Source: Paramecium tetraurelia
Taxonomy: Eukaryota; Ciliophora; Oligohymenophorea; Peniculida; Parameciidae
Assembly: GCF_000165425.1 (NCBI RefSeq)
Contig: NW_001799028.1
Coordinates: 124,001-188,000, forward strand
Reading direction: 5' to 3'
Length of the DNA stretch: 64,000 nucleotides
The position numbers and the translations under genes are program-made. The first letter of the stretch is position 1. Every line of letters begins with the position of its first letter. The notes beneath the pieces are model-generated. The model was not told the DNA's origin and did not search any database. It saw nothing but the letters and a program-made list of their open reading frames with translations. Shown here piece after piece: positions 53,061 through 64,000 of the stretch.

Positions 53061-55439
53061 TCAATTGCCTTATGTTTTGTAAGTGTTCTTATTTGTCTTC
53101 TTCCTCCATTGATTGTAAAACTTAATGACCGAATCATAATTATAAGTTGGGTAATACATCCTAAAGAATTTCATCTTCTCAAAGTCATTAATGATACAGA
53201 AATCGTCGTGCCATACTTTTTAATTGGTATAATTTTGTAGAATTCTGACTATCGAAGCACCTTTGATCTTGGTTCTCACACTTTTGAATTCAGGCTTACT
53301 GTTTTATTTTGGAGTAGCTTATTTGTCAAAGAATACAGATATAGAGTCTTTGTTTTCATCCAAATAATGTCTTGATTACTCTAAGTCATCATAAGACTCT
53401 TGCTTATTATATATATCTTACATCGCTCTCCTCATTCGCTGACTTCTCATCTTCATCATCACTCTCCATCTCCCTCTCTTGCATTTTCATCGTCTTTATA
53501 GTCCTCTGATAACACAAATTTGCATTTCTCCTCCTAAACTCCAATTCATGAAATGCCCTTGACTTTTACTTTCGCCTCCTTTTAAATTTACCTTGCCTCT
53601 CCTGCTCTACTGAATATTGATGTTTAGCTAGAATCAATTCTTTATTTAAATTAAAATAGATATCCTCGCATATCTCATGTCCTTATTTTCTACAAAGTAA
53701 GCACTTCAAAAATAAATTATCATAATTCTACACCATGATCCTATCTCTAATCTAATAGAATTAATCTAAATCAGTGTCCTTTAATTTCTTAAAGAAATCT
53801 CCCTGAGAGATGCAATAAACAGTTGAAAACCCTTCACTTACGAACCCCAGTTTCCTATTCTACTACTCATTAAACAAAGATTTCAACCCTACACCATCTC
53901 CTGGTTTCAAATTCCCAACTATAGTCCTGTTCTCCCCAAATATTATATTGATATTTCCCTTCAATAAAATGTACAATCCCTGATCATTCGGCAGTCTCTC
54001 TTAAGGAGTTAGATTAATTTCCTGAACACTTTCAATTAGTTCTTTCAGCAATTTCAACGAGAAATTGTTCACCAATACTGGTTATTTTAACAATAACAAC
54101 CCTTTATCCTATTCATTTAACTCTTGCTTTAACTGGGGACTCAGTTTACCAAAGATCTTCTTTTCCTAAGTAGAGGGCTGATGTTTATATACTAATCGAA
54201 GATAACTAAATTTAAATGACGACTTTACTTTTCTACTCTCTTTTGTAAATCTGAATCGATGTTTCTCTTCTTCATATAATGACTCAAGATTTCCAAATCA
54301 TGTTTGACCTTACTCTTGTCTGCATCCAAGTCTTTCAAAATTGAAGTTATCGTATTGAACACATATGCAAATATACATGATGAAAAGAGAGTTAAACAAA
54401 TGCTCACCAAGACTTCATATGGATTTATTGGTGTAATGTCACCATATCCCACTGTAGTCATGGTTGTAATGGCAAAATACAATCCAGTCAAATAGATTTC
54501 AACCCAATGTGAATCTTCTAATCCTCGTTGGACTATCCAATTCTTATCCATTGAATGTTGACCTATTCCTATCCAAACACAAGCAAAACAATGAGCTAAC
54601 AATACTACTGTGATCAAAAGTTTCAATAATTTAAGATGGTTTTTAAATTTACCTTTTGGATCTATTTCATACTTGAAAACCTCCATAAATGTTGACAATT
54701 CCTTTAATTTTAAAATGAATAAGTATTTTAGAGGAGTAACTGTTGATAGCAAGAAAACAACCAATCCCAACAATCCTCCAAAATCAATCAAGAATTCCTT
54801 TCGAAAATATTAAATAATTATTTTTCTTGTTTATGTTATCAAAATCCCCTTGTTATATATCTACACATTCAATCTCATTATTATGTCAATCGTCAATATC
54901 ACTATCTCAACAAAAAATATTGGCATCTAAATATCAATAAATTCATCCAATTAGTATACAAATGAATCAGATAATGGAAATATGAAACATAAATGTAATA
55001 CCAAAAGAAATTTTAAGAAACTCCAAAATATAAGCATGGGATGACTTGCCTTTATGCTTGTAAAACTGCGATGTTTAACCATAGTCATCAGACTAGATAC
55101 CAAGACTTACAAACTCACATTCTGCTGTTTGTATTGATAATACTGTTTTTCAAATTAAGATGAGTCTTTCTCCCTCTTTGATTGCTAAATATAACTGCTC
55201 GAAACATCATTAAAGGCTTGCAATTACTACTTACTCAACAGAGACAGATTCTTAATTTTCGTATACTTCCGTAATTTTTATATTGCTTAAATTAGAAGTT
55301 CCTTCAACCTTGCCTATATGTTTATCTGCCTGAATTTTATTTGGCCTAGAGCTTCTTGAAATAATACACGTTGTTCTCCATTAGGAGAATGCACCTAAAC
55401 ATGACTAGCCTGAAGATCATTGAGGTCTAGTTAATTCAT
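53061..55439 (-). CDS. Cyclic-nucleotide-gated/KCNH-type K+ channel (second)
   Basis: Paralogous in layout to the channel at 46291-49058. Starts MNQLDLNDLQASHVQVHSPN, a 130-residue cytosolic head. S1-S6 lie at about 55.1-54.3 kb; the pore is TTMTTVGYGDITPINPYEVL and S6 is CIFAYVFNTITSILKDL. S4 (LKYLFILKLKELSTFMEVFK) has only a few Lys, so a weak voltage sensor. Then a C-linker (HDLEILSHYMKKRNIDSDLQ) and a cNBD-like fold (LPNDQGLYILLKGNINIIFG), with GDGVGLKSLFNEQQ resembling the phosphate cassette region. Tail to TGA 53061-53063 includes Cys-rich LFLKCLLCRKQGHEICEDIY. Confidence 0.88.
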
Positions 55440-55818
55440 CAATAATTTAATTCAATTTATAATATATTAGAATGATTCAAATTATTTGAGAGAAGTAAAA
55501 TGAATTTCAATAAATTAGGTACTGCATTTTAATTTAAATTCAAATACCAAGTCAAAAGCCATTATTGCAATTTTTGACTACTTCTAACAGCAAATTCGAT
55601 ATTCCAAAATATCCTTAATCCTATATCACACAATAAGGATTGCTTAATGAAAAACAGATTAATTAATTTTACATTCAATCAATTCAAATCAATATAATAT
55701 TAATATTATAAATTATAATATACAAATATTATATCTAACAATTAGATGGATACTTTTTTACTTTTATGAAGAAAACATTTAAAACAAAAATACTATTTAT
55801 AATTTGAAGTTATAACAA
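55440..55818. other. AT-rich intergenic region
   Basis: About 380 bp between two minus-strand genes, AT-rich with several TTAATTAA-type runs. Only short chance frames are seen. It contains the promoter of the K+ channel gene and the 3' flank of the coiled-coil gene. Confidence 0.35.
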
Positions 55819-57415
55819 TCATGATATCATTGACAAATTCAGTTTGTTTCTTTTTGCCTGTTGAACTGAAAATGTATTTGATAATAAGGGTCTAAGTAGT
55901 AATTTGACTCCATTGCTTTTAGGAGATGTGTTTATTTTTTTTTTACTTGAACTTTACCTTGTAGTAAATGGTTGATCTTCTATTCCTGTAAGATATTATG
56001 AATTCCTTTTTGAGAAGCTTTTTCTAAGAGATTTAGTATCAGATATCAACTTTTGAATGGCATTCTTTTTAAAATTCATGGATTCATTATCTGTATCAAT
56101 TCCAAATAATTCTATAAATTCTGCAAATATCCTCATCTGAGATTTGAATATCATACTCATAACATTGAATTGATCCTCAAGAGTCACAAAATCTTTTAAA
56201 TTCGATTTAAGTTTTAATGAATCAGAAACATCAACCTTATTTGCCTTAGCTTTCAAGAAATCTTAAATACGATCTATTTATTAACCAACATCTTCAAGTT
56301 TATATAATTCCATTTATTTATTTACATTATGCTTAATAGTATCTTCAATACTACTTATTATTTATTCTGATAACTACTTAGCCATCTGTTATCTCTATTC
56401 ATCAAAGTATTAATAACATCTAGTGATTTATTTTTATGTATCTTAAATTTATAGTAAGTTTTTTTAATAATGTAGTTTATAATCTTCTTGTTCTTTTTTT
56501 AAAATTATCAAATCCATTTTGGTCGCCTTTTGTAATAATTCATAATCTGTTGCTTTGATTATTTTACGAAACTCTTGGACTTCATTGAAATCCTTATCTA
56601 CAATATCTGATAGATCTTTGATTTTTGGTAGCAATTGCTCCTAAAAGGCTGAGAGTTGTGTCTAAGTAGCAAATATTTTGGAGGAATCTACAAATTCTTA
56701 AAATTCATGTAATTTCACAGTTGTAGTTAGGTCTGAGAGAATGAACTAGAGGGAAATTTATCAATTACATAAATACATCTTATTTTTTGATTACATCATT
56801 GATGTTTGAATTGGTATATCGCTTAAGTTCGATTAATTGCTCACTCAAATGATGGAATCGACATTCGAGGAGATCTAATTATTACATAGTCATATCTTTG
56901 GGAGCAAACTTGGCTTAGAAATGACTCATGTGATCGCTCATCTATTCTTCAAAGAGCATATGAAAATCTTGGGCGTTCAGATACGAATTGAGGGATTCTT
57001 GAATAGTTATTAATTAATTATTGATTTGTGTTTATATCTTGATGAATTATCCCTCGCATTAATTTTAAAGCTTTCGAATTTGCATTTAGAGATCACACAG
57101 ATCTTCTTGACTTGGTTTTTCATTGATTTGCTAAGTAAGCTGTTAGAGAGTATGATCTTAACTATTGAATTTATACATGATGGCATCAGTCTATTATCTA
57201 GATTAATCTCTTAAGAGATCTATTTTTAAGGATATTGAATTATTAAGTTCTGCAGAGATCTGGCTGATCAATTTATTTTTTGGTTTAAATGATAATTTCT
57301 TGGGAACGAAGTTCTGTTTGCATCTCACTTAAAACAGTCTGTCTGTATCGAATTCAAAGATATCACTAAAACCCAGTATGTAATCTATGAGTAATGATAA
57401 GGTTTCTTCATCCAT
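55819..57415 (-). CDS. Coiled-coil protein, possibly ciliary/centriolar
   Basis: About 500 residues. Starts MDEETLSLLIDYILGFSDIF; the first 60 residues (EFDTDRLFQVRCKQNFVPKK) form a compact N-terminal module. Long heptad-repeat helices follow with many Gln codons as TAA/TAG (SYLNAQDFHMLFEEQMSDHM; CRFHHLSEQLIELKRYTNSN; ISDTKSLRKSFSKRNS). Tail Ser/Lys-rich, TGA 55819-55821. No named domain. The composition fits basal-body or axonemal proteins, which are numerous in ciliates; function is a guess. Confidence 0.72.
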
Positions 57416-57549
57416 TAGAGAGATATAAAGAAATTATTAATTACTCGTTTAATTGCATAATTATTGATATTAAGAAAGTAAAGGGAGAAATGGAGAAGTA
57501 ATCAGTAAAATTCCTGAATAAATATTTGATTAATGTAAATTGCTGACTT

Positions 57550-57903
57550 TCATAATATATTGACGATGTTATGGAAAATAACCCAAATCATTAAGAATAA
57601 TAACAAATCTGTTCCGATTCCTGAATAGTATGCATCATAACTTGATTTGAAGTACTCTTTGACTCTGAAATTCATTTTAATTGCTAAGCAAGCACTCACA
57701 ATCAAGAATACCACAACATAAATTCCCATGCCAATCCATCCGTCTAAAATTATTCATCAATTTCTACCCATTCCCAATATACCTGCTATCATACCAGCAT
57801 TCAATGATCCATACACTCTGAGGTTTTTAAGTTGATTTGTGTTTTATTTTAATCGTTCCTAATTAACTTCCAGATCATCCAATTCAACTTTTGGTTCCTC
57901 CAT
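57550..57903 (-). CDS. ER membrane protein complex subunit 6 (EMC6)
   Basis: EMC6 is a small core subunit of the ER insertase. Starts MEEPKVELDDLEVNQERLKQ; a 39-nt intron (near 57740-57780) joins NLRVYGSLNAGMIA to DGWIGMGIYVVVFLIVSACL. The end RVKEYFKSSYDAYYSGIGTD followed by LLLFLMIWVIFHNIVNIL is strongly like EMC6 (NKYFKSRRPLFTGGLIGG-type). Removing the intron gives exactly 105 codons (104 residues; human 110). Three TMs. TGA 57550-57552. Confidence 0.88.
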
Positions 57904-58208
57904 TAATTAATTTATATATTAAATTATATTAATTCCAGCTCTTCTACAATATATATCTTAAATAGGTAGAACCAGAGTCAATTGATTGATTAGTTGTCTA
58001 CAATCTATAATTCTGGAGTAGTCAGTAAACCTAAGTTAATACAATTAAGTTTAATGTATATTAATTTGATTAATTCAAAAGTGAAGATCGGACATAGCAA
58101 AAGATATGATAATGAGTAAATCTATCAGGGATGATAGCCAAAAGAAAAGGAAATTAATTTAGCACAATTGATTTAATGAATACTATAATGTTTTACATTA
58201 TTAATATT
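57904..58208. other. AT-rich intergenic region
   Basis: About 305 bp between two minus-strand genes. No gene, RNA or repeat was recognised; presumed promoter of EMC6 and 3' flank of the RING gene. Confidence 0.35.
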
Positions 58209-58832
58209 TCAAAATCTCACGCAATTCGTAAATAAGTACTTGACTATTTTGGAAAAAACTAAATTTTGAATATCCAAATCTTTGGTGTCTTGATTATCAG
58301 CTTTGAGCAATGATACCATTTTAGCTATCTCCTCACTTAACTTCTCAAGCTTAACACGCTTAGAAAACTGTTTTTATAATTTCTCAAATCTTAAGCTAGA
58401 TTTCACACTCATATACATCAGAATTACTAGAACTATACTCAATACAATTATATCGATACCTATTAGATAGAGAGGTAGCATCTTATGGATTATTCTCCAT
58501 ACCTGTTTAGAATATTCAATAATAATTATCATCATTGTGTGATACCATTTTCTTCTATTTCTCAAATCCATTCTCTTTTGGTAATTTAAAACTCTCAACT
58601 AATAATTTTATTCACTATTGAATTCCTATTTGATAAGATTCTCCAACAAAATGTTCACCTTAAACTAGTTCAAGTATATCTAAATTGGTGCTCTGCAAAC
58701 TGGACATGAGTTGTAACTTTGATAGAAGTATTTACTTCGAACACATGGTTTACAAAACGTATGGCCACATGTTAAAGTAATTGGTTGTAACAATGTTTAT
58801 AAACATATTGGACAATCGAAAAGTTGTTGCAT
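58209..58832 (-). CDS. RING-finger protein with one or two TMs (E3 ligase)
   Basis: Uninterrupted 208-codon frame. N-terminal RING: CPICLQPLLQPITLTCGHTF then CKPCVRSKYFYQSYNSCPVC, a C3HC4 finger. A basic stretch follows (NYQKRMDLRNRRKWYHTMM) and then hydrophobic MLPLYLIGIDIIVLSIVLVI (TM). A coiled tail (FSKRVKLEKLSEEIAKMVSL) ends NCVRF, TGA 58209-58211. RING at the N-terminus with a C-terminal anchor suggests a membrane-bound ubiquitin ligase. Confidence 0.9.
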
Positions 58833-59357
58833 AATTAATTAATAATGGACACATATTTACACACTATTTAGAGTATATAAATAAAATTCATCCACAATCT
58901 TCAAAATCATGAAATATACTCATCTATTAGACTGTTGATTACAAATTCAAACTCGCAATTTACTTCTTCTGCAATTATCAACTCATTCACAGTTAAATCA
59001 ATCATCATATAATTGAGGATGTACTAAATCCTTTAGGAAATAATAATCTAAGCTATTCACAACTAATAAATGCATCAGGATTTAAACTGTCACTCAGATT
59101 AATCATTAGCAAGTTATATTCTAATGAATTATGGAAATGATATTAAAATGGACTTTTATCTATGCAATTCTTATGAGATGATTATAATAGACAATTTCCT
59201 ACTTTTTCATTTGTTTTAATATACTATTTCTGGTTATTAAATAGATATTAAAAGAATTAATAATATTATTTGTTCAATATCTATTTTTAAAGAAATCTCA
59301 ATTGTGCAAATTTAGTTATTATTAATTTTAGAAAGCCATCAGATGGAAGTGATAATT
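58833..59357. other. AT-rich intergenic region with a weak small-gene candidate
   Basis: 525 bp up to the N gap. A minus-strand candidate at 58917-59106 starts MINLSDSLNPDAFISCEQLR and ends LIIAEEVNCEFEFVINSLID plus a few residues, but the two halves are in different frames and no clean intron joins them. It could be a small acidic protein or chance. Nothing else is supported. Confidence 0.25.
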
Positions 59358-60261
59358 NNNNNNNNNNNNNNNNNNNNNNNNNNNNNNNNNNNNNNNNNNN
59401 NNNNNNNNNNNNNNNNNNNNNNNNNNNNNNNNNNNNNNNNNNNNNNNNNNNNNNNNNNNNNNNNNNNNNNNNNNNNNNNNNNNNNNNNNNNNNNNNNNNN
59501 NNNNNNNNNNNNNNNNNNNNNNNNNNNNNNNNNNNNNNNNNNNNNNNNNNNNNNNNNNNNNNNNNNNNNNNNNNNNNNNNNNNNNNNNNNNNNNNNNNNN
59601 NNNNNNNNNNNNNNNNNNNNNNNNNNNNNNNNNNNNNNNNNNNNNNNNNNNNNNNNNNNNNNNNNNNNNNNNNNNNNNNNNNNNNNNNNNNNNNNNNNNN
59701 NNNNNNNNNNNNNNNNNNNNNNNNNNNNNNNNNNNNNNNNNNNNNNNNNNNNNNNNNNNNNNNNNNNNNNNNNNNNNNNNNNNNNNNNNNNNNNNNNNNN
59801 NNNNNNNNNNNNNNNNNNNNNNNNNNNNNNNNNNNNNNNNNNNNNNNNNNNNNNNNNNNNNNNNNNNNNNNNNNNNNNNNNNNNNNNNNNNNNNNNNNNN
59901 NNNNNNNNNNNNNNNNNNNNNNNNNNNNNNNNNNNNNNNNNNNNNNNNNNNNNNNNNNNNNNNNNNNNNNNNNNNNNNNNNNNNNNNNNNNNNNNNNNNN
60001 NNNNNNNNNNNNNNNNNNNNNNNNNNNNNNNNNNNNNNNNNNNNNNNNNNNNNNNNNNNNNNNNNNNNNNNNNNNNNNNNNNNNNNNNNNNNNNNNNNNN
60101 NNNNNNNNNNNNNNNNNNNNNNNNNNNNNNNNNNNNNNNNNNNNNNNNNNNNNNNNNNNNNNNNNNNNNNNNNNNNNNNNNNNNNNNNNNNNNNNNNNNN
60201 NNNNNNNNNNNNNNNNNNNNNNNNNNNNNNNNNNNNNNNNNNNNNNNNNNNNNNNNNNNNN
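59358..60261. other. Sequence gap (run of N)
   Basis: 904 undetermined bases, an assembly gap. Any open frames spanning it are artefacts. The flanks are AT-rich intergenic DNA, so a small gene could be hidden within. Confidence 0.99.
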
Positions 60262-60680
60262 GATACAAATTACTGGAATAAAGAACATTAAATATTATCC
60301 ATATGTGTATTTTATAATAAGTTTAAAAGAACCCACAGAATTAATATTTATGGATAATTCTATTATTTAATCGAATTATTATTTTGTTTATAATTATTAT
60401 GTTTTTCCTTTTAACTTAGACTTTATTGAAGTTCTTAAAAAAATAGCCTGATCTCACAAGAATTTACTTTTGAATCTTATTATTCAAAGTTGATTAGAAT
60501 GTAAATCAATTGTTGATTTCGAATGATTCCTTAATTAACCTAAAAATCTCCATTAAATAGGGTTATCCCATCACATCATTAAAATAATATTTATATAACA
60601 TTTTACATATATTTATTATCATAGAGTTGCTTCATCATAGTGTCTTCATAAATGCGTTTTTAAATTATAAATATAAATAA
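60262..60680. promoter_or_regulatory. AT-rich spacer upstream of the DHHC gene
   Basis: 419 bp of low-complexity AT-rich DNA between the gap and the next start codon. No gene was recognised. Confidence 0.3.
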
Positions 60681-61732
60681 ATGAAATATTATAAGCAAGG
60701 ACAATTACTTTGTTACATTGGAACATGGATGCCTTTTGTTATATTGGTCACGATATTTCTATTCTTCTATGGAGTGTATATGTAGGTATATGACACCTAT
60801 TAATGTTCAAGACCTACTTGTTGCCCCGAATAAGATCGGAGTACATTGAAAAACCAGTCATAGAAATAAACACTTACTTGATTCAATTAGTACACATCAA
60901 TGACTATGTCTTCAGCAATTCAACTGTAGTAATTACAGTATTATTGCATACAATACTTGTTCTATTTTTAATTACATTAATAAGAGTAGTAACAACATTG
61001 CCTGGGAAAGTGCCTAAGGAATGGCTGAACAGAGTGGAGGGAGAGATCAACAAGATGATAGAGAATGAGGAGAATATGATCAATTTTCACAAGAAGGGAT
61101 CACAAACATCAACATCCTTCTCTTCAGAAATAGATGATGAACAACGATTGCAATTAAATTCTAAAGCAAGGTTGGAATTGATAGATAAGTCTGGTCATCG
61201 GTTTTGTAAAGAACTGTTAGGCATTTAAACCAAAACGTTGCCATCATTGCCGTTAATGTAAGACATGCTGGTTGAAAATGGATCATCATTGTCAATGGCT
61301 CAACAATTGCATAGGTTACAACAATTATAAAATGTTCATCAATTTACTCGGTTATTCATGTATAAGATTAATTATATCTAGGGTTGCTAATAAGTTTTAT
61401 AATGATAACTTATAGTCGTTGCTATTATGATACCCTTAATTCATATTCATCTGATAGTAAACTATTCCTGGTTTCTTTCACTTTTCTGTATTGTAGTTTT
61501 TTGTGGATACTCTTAACAGCCTTCACATTATTCCATTTATGGTACTCTAATTCATTATAATGAGATAAATAGGGCTATCAAATCTAACATCACAACCCTT
61601 GAATATTGCGAAAATAAACCCAGACTACCAGTTCAGAAGAGTGCTTTAGAGAATATTGTCGAAGTGTTCGGCATCAATCCTCTAATTTGGTTCTTACCCA
61701 TTTAACCAAATACGAAACCAATATTGGATTGA
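60681..61732 (+). CDS. DHHC protein S-acyltransferase with a one-base frameshift (possible pseudogene)
   Basis: Palmitoyltransferase. [20 protein letters not shown], then two TMs near 60730 and 60940. Between them and the catalytic core, the zinc-finger region reads ...SGHRFCKE then, in another frame, [34 protein letters not shown] (61230-61310). Deleting one extra C at about 61214 would restore the canonical CxxC spacing; introns (26, 31, 31 nt) leave 964 nt, one over a multiple of three, consistent with that. The core is DHHCQW, with Gln in place of the usual Pro after DHHC. Downstream, [29 protein letters not shown], then [11 protein letters not shown] (the TTxE motif) are intact to TGA 61730-61732. 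Either an early pseudogene or a base-call error. Confidence 0.75.
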
Positions 61733-61780
61733 AAAAAAGATAAATAAATTTACATAATCATATAATTATATTTTTATATA

Positions 61781-62399
61781 ATGGAAAAAATAGATATGTT
61801 AGTTAAAGTAGTAATCATTGGAGATACAACGGTGGGAAAGACAAACATAATGACACAGTATTGTGATACCAATTTTAAAATGAACTCTCTTCCCACAATT
61901 GGAGCTGATTCAAGGGTAAAGATGATATAGATGAATGAAAGAGAAACTATAAAGATGATGATTTGGGATACATGCGGTCAAGAACGATTCAAATCCATCA
62001 CAAAAAATACATTTAAAGGAGCATAGGGTTTTGTGTTGGTGTATGATATCACATCAAAAAGCACTTTTGAACATGTGGAAGATTGGCTAGAAGTAAAACT
62101 TAAGTTAATCCAAGTCAATCAATGATAACATTGATACAAATACAGTTTCGATTGTTTTAGTTGGAAATAAGTCTGATCTGGATGAATTGAGATAGATTTC
62201 TAGAGATCAAGGACAGGCTTTGGCCAACAAACATAATCTCAACTTTTTTGAGACTTCAGCCAAGTTGGGAATTAATTTAAGTGAGGTTTTCGTTTCACTT
62301 GCTAGAAATATCAGGAAAATCATAAACTCAGCAAACAAAGACACTGAGATGCTCACTACAGACAAAACTAAAAGTAAAAAGAAGAAAGGTTGCTGTTGA
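61781..62399 (+). CDS. Rab-like small GTPase
   Basis: 198 residues after a 22-nt intron ending AAG near 62096-62117. P-loop GDTTVGKTN, effector region NSLPTIGADSRV, switch II WDTCGQERFKS (Ala of WDTAGQ is Cys), NKSD, and ETSAK. C-terminal GCC (two Cys) for geranylgeranylation, preceded by a Lys-rich tail (TKSKKKK). Controls vesicle transport. The divergent P-loop (Thr-Thr-Val where most Rabs have Ser-Gly/Ala-Val) and switch make subtype assignment uncertain. Start ATG 61781 gives MEKIDMLVKVVIIGD. TGA 62397-62399. Confidence 0.92.
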
Positions 62400-62423
62400 T
62401 ATTCCATATACTAAGTTAATATA

Positions 62424-62885
62424 TCAATATTATTCAATTTTGTTTCTGCAAGTGGGACACTCTGCTTTTATTATCAGCCAATCCTTTATACATTCATTAT
62501 GGAAGTAATGATTGCATTTTAGAATTTTGATTAAGTTTTTGTCATTTATCTCTGATAAACATATTGCGCAAATTCTATTCTTCTTTATAAATATTTACTC
62601 TGGCTGTGGGATTTCATCCACTCCTACCAAAATCGGTATGTCATCAAACCAATTTTTCGGCTTCCTTGCCTTCACTACCTTTAGATAAGATGGAATCGCT
62701 TGAGGTATTTAAGTTAAATTCAAGTTCATGTAAATTTTGTAAAGGAACCTTTCTTCATAACACATTAATTACATAAGTTGCCAAGGGAATCGCGGTTATT
62801 CGGTTTAACTCTTTTGAATCTTTTTCTTTATTTCCTACACTCTCTCATAAGCATTGTTCAATTATAATTATCTTCTTCTATTCAT
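62424..62885 (-). CDS. RING-H2 finger protein (153 aa)
   Basis: Uninterrupted 154-codon frame, ATG 62885 to TGA 62424-62426. N-terminal two-thirds polar and helical (MNRRRQLQLNNAYERVQEIK, then MCYEERFLYKIYMNL). The C-terminal RING-H2 is complete: CAICLSEINDKNLIKILK, CNHYFHNECIKDWL, then ECPTCRNKIEQY. Two His in the H2 position mark it as RING-H2. Likely E3 ubiquitin ligase; no TM. It is convergent with the Rab gene (25 bp apart). Confidence 0.9.
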
Positions 62886-62968
62886 TTGATTATTTATTTC
62901 TCATTATTTTACTATAATCCAAACTAGATTTATACGAGATAAAATCTTCTATTTTAAAGAGTTATAAA

Positions 62969-63470
62969 TCACAATAATAATTATAATTCACTAGACAAAT
63001 CAAGAATTTATGATAAGTATTAAATTTTCTAATTATCCATGTACTTCAAAGATTGTTATCTATGTTGCTGTAACTCACTACTCAACTGCTCTATTATTTT
63101 ATCCCTATTCCTCAACAAATTTTGACAATTCTATATATCTTGTGCATATTGATTCTTTAATTTGGCCACTTCCTACTCCTTCTCCAATTACAAAGCATTC
63201 AAATACTCCTTCTAATATTGTTTCTCAGCCTCCAAATCCTTCTAACTCTACTCAGTCTTCACCTTGTTTACGCCTTAATTTTATTAACTAAATTGCATTA
63301 TCTCCTGATCCTTCTTGCTCACCTCTTTCGTCAATAATTACAACTTTGTATTCAAATAATTGATCTTCACTGTTAAAATTCAATATCTTTACTTTCTACT
63401 CATATACTTATTGCATTAATTGAATTTCAGCTTGCTTTAACTCTTCCAAACGAGCAATCTCCGAATTCAT
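62969..63470 (-). CDS. Coiled-coil protein (157 aa)
   Basis: Starts MNSEIARLEELKQAEIQLMQ. A 28-nt intron near 63365-63392, ending AAG, makes 158 codons exactly. The rest is one long coiled coil: LQLLTKEVSKKDQEIMQFSQ, AEKQYQKEYLNALQLEKEQE, VAKLKNQYAQDIQNCQNLLR and ELQQHRQQSLKYM. Ends QILDLSSELQLLL, TGA 62969-62971. No named domain. Confidence 0.75.
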
Positions 63471-64000
63471 CTAATCGTTATTTAAATTAAATATTTTATA
63501 TAATATTTATACTCATCCTTTTCTTATACATTAACTTAAAATAATTAACTCACTCAAGTGTTCTAATTACTATATTTACACCACTGTTCCAATAATATAA
63601 TTTCCCTATTCATTTAAATACATTCTCTAGCATGCTCGGCTTATGATTTTTGTTTGGATTCAACAATTTGATTTTACTCTACACCGCTATTGCTCTGGTG
63701 AATCAGAAACAACTCTATGTATTTCATATTAATTTAAAATCATTTGGGAATCTATTTTCATAGATCTTCATTTTTGATTTCAAAAATCATATATAAATTG
63801 ACCAAAAACAATACATCATCCCTTGTTTAAGTATAATTTTAATTAGCTTTCTTCCTTATTTTATAATGTATTAGTATGCCGTCAATTTTAATACGAAACA
63901 CATATTGGATTTTCAATAATTCTCATAAAATCTGCAATGTATTTTATACCCTAAACATTTCTGATTTCCTCATAACTATCGTCTTTTTCATCTGTCATAC
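63471..64000. other. AT-rich end region with weak minus-strand frames
   Basis: Two short minus frames end in TGA: 63554-63727 (MKYIELFLIHQSNSGVEQNQ, later ECIQMNREIILLEQWC, with two Cys spaced 13 apart) and 63882-63998 (MTDEKDDSYEEIRNVQGIKY). They might be exons of one small gene, but no intron pairing joined them cleanly. No other feature was seen. Confidence 0.25.

Noticed and set aside
58917-59106. Small acidic minus-strand gene candidate
   Set aside because: The two halves are in different frames and no GT-AG intron of normal size joins them.
59287-60288. Long open frames around 59.3-60.3 kb
   Set aside because: They consist almost entirely of undetermined N bases in the assembly gap.

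Overview
The window is ciliate macronuclear DNA, almost certainly Paramecium and most likely the P. aurelia group. Reading frames across conserved proteins (V-PPase, MetAP2, PDI, ribosomal proteins, cullin, ion channels) stay open only if TAA and TAG are read as glutamine. Every gene whose end can be placed stops at TGA. Homologous frames are joined by introns of about 20-39 nt (a few inferred ones reach 57 nt) that start GTA/GTT and usually end TAG or CAG. In 17 genes, removing these introns leaves an exact multiple of three. Intergenic DNA is short and very AT-rich. No mobile elements, CRISPR arrays, rRNA or tRNA genes were recognised. The sequence has one run of Ns (59358-60261).

Layout. 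1-5.3 kb: an OSCA/TMEM63-like channel (partial), a K+-dependent-type H+-pyrophosphatase and a small orphan. 5.3-10.5 kb: methionine aminopeptidase 2, a protein disulfide isomerase and a PH-domain protein kinase. 10.5-12.2 kb: an AT-rich gene-poor stretch. 12.2-14.2 kb: a small basic protein (possibly mitoribosomal mS38), ribosomal protein uL6 and a coiled-coil protein. 14.4-20.6 kb: a four-domain voltage-gated cation channel with aspartate at all four filter positions. 20.7-24.5 kb: a decayed GSK3 kinase gene and a cullin. 24.5-27.7 kb: a four-TM protein, a coiled-coil protein, an EF-hand protein and ribosomal protein eS24. 28.0-37.2 kb: one giant gene for a cysteine-rich, multi-TM surface protein. 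38-46 kb: a mitochondrial carrier, an atypical kinase, an AGTRAP-like protein, ribosomal proteins eL28 and eS4, an ADAT3-like tRNA deaminase subunit and a BRO1-domain protein. 46-58 kb: two KCNH/CNG-like K+ channels flanking an F-box protein, a TauE/SafE transporter and a polytopic protein, then a coiled-coil protein and EMC6. 58-64 kb: two RING proteins, a DHHC acyltransferase with a frameshift, a Rab-like GTPase and a coiled-coil protein.

The genes are ordinary nuclear housekeeping and membrane-excitability genes on both strands, not an operon or a single system. Four encode ion channels (OSCA-like, four-domain cation, two K+), as expected for an excitable ciliate. The most interesting signals are the all-aspartate cation-channel filter, two of about 37 genes caught losing their reading frame (GSK3 and DHHC), several introns that appear to end in AAG, and the giant mosaic surface protein.
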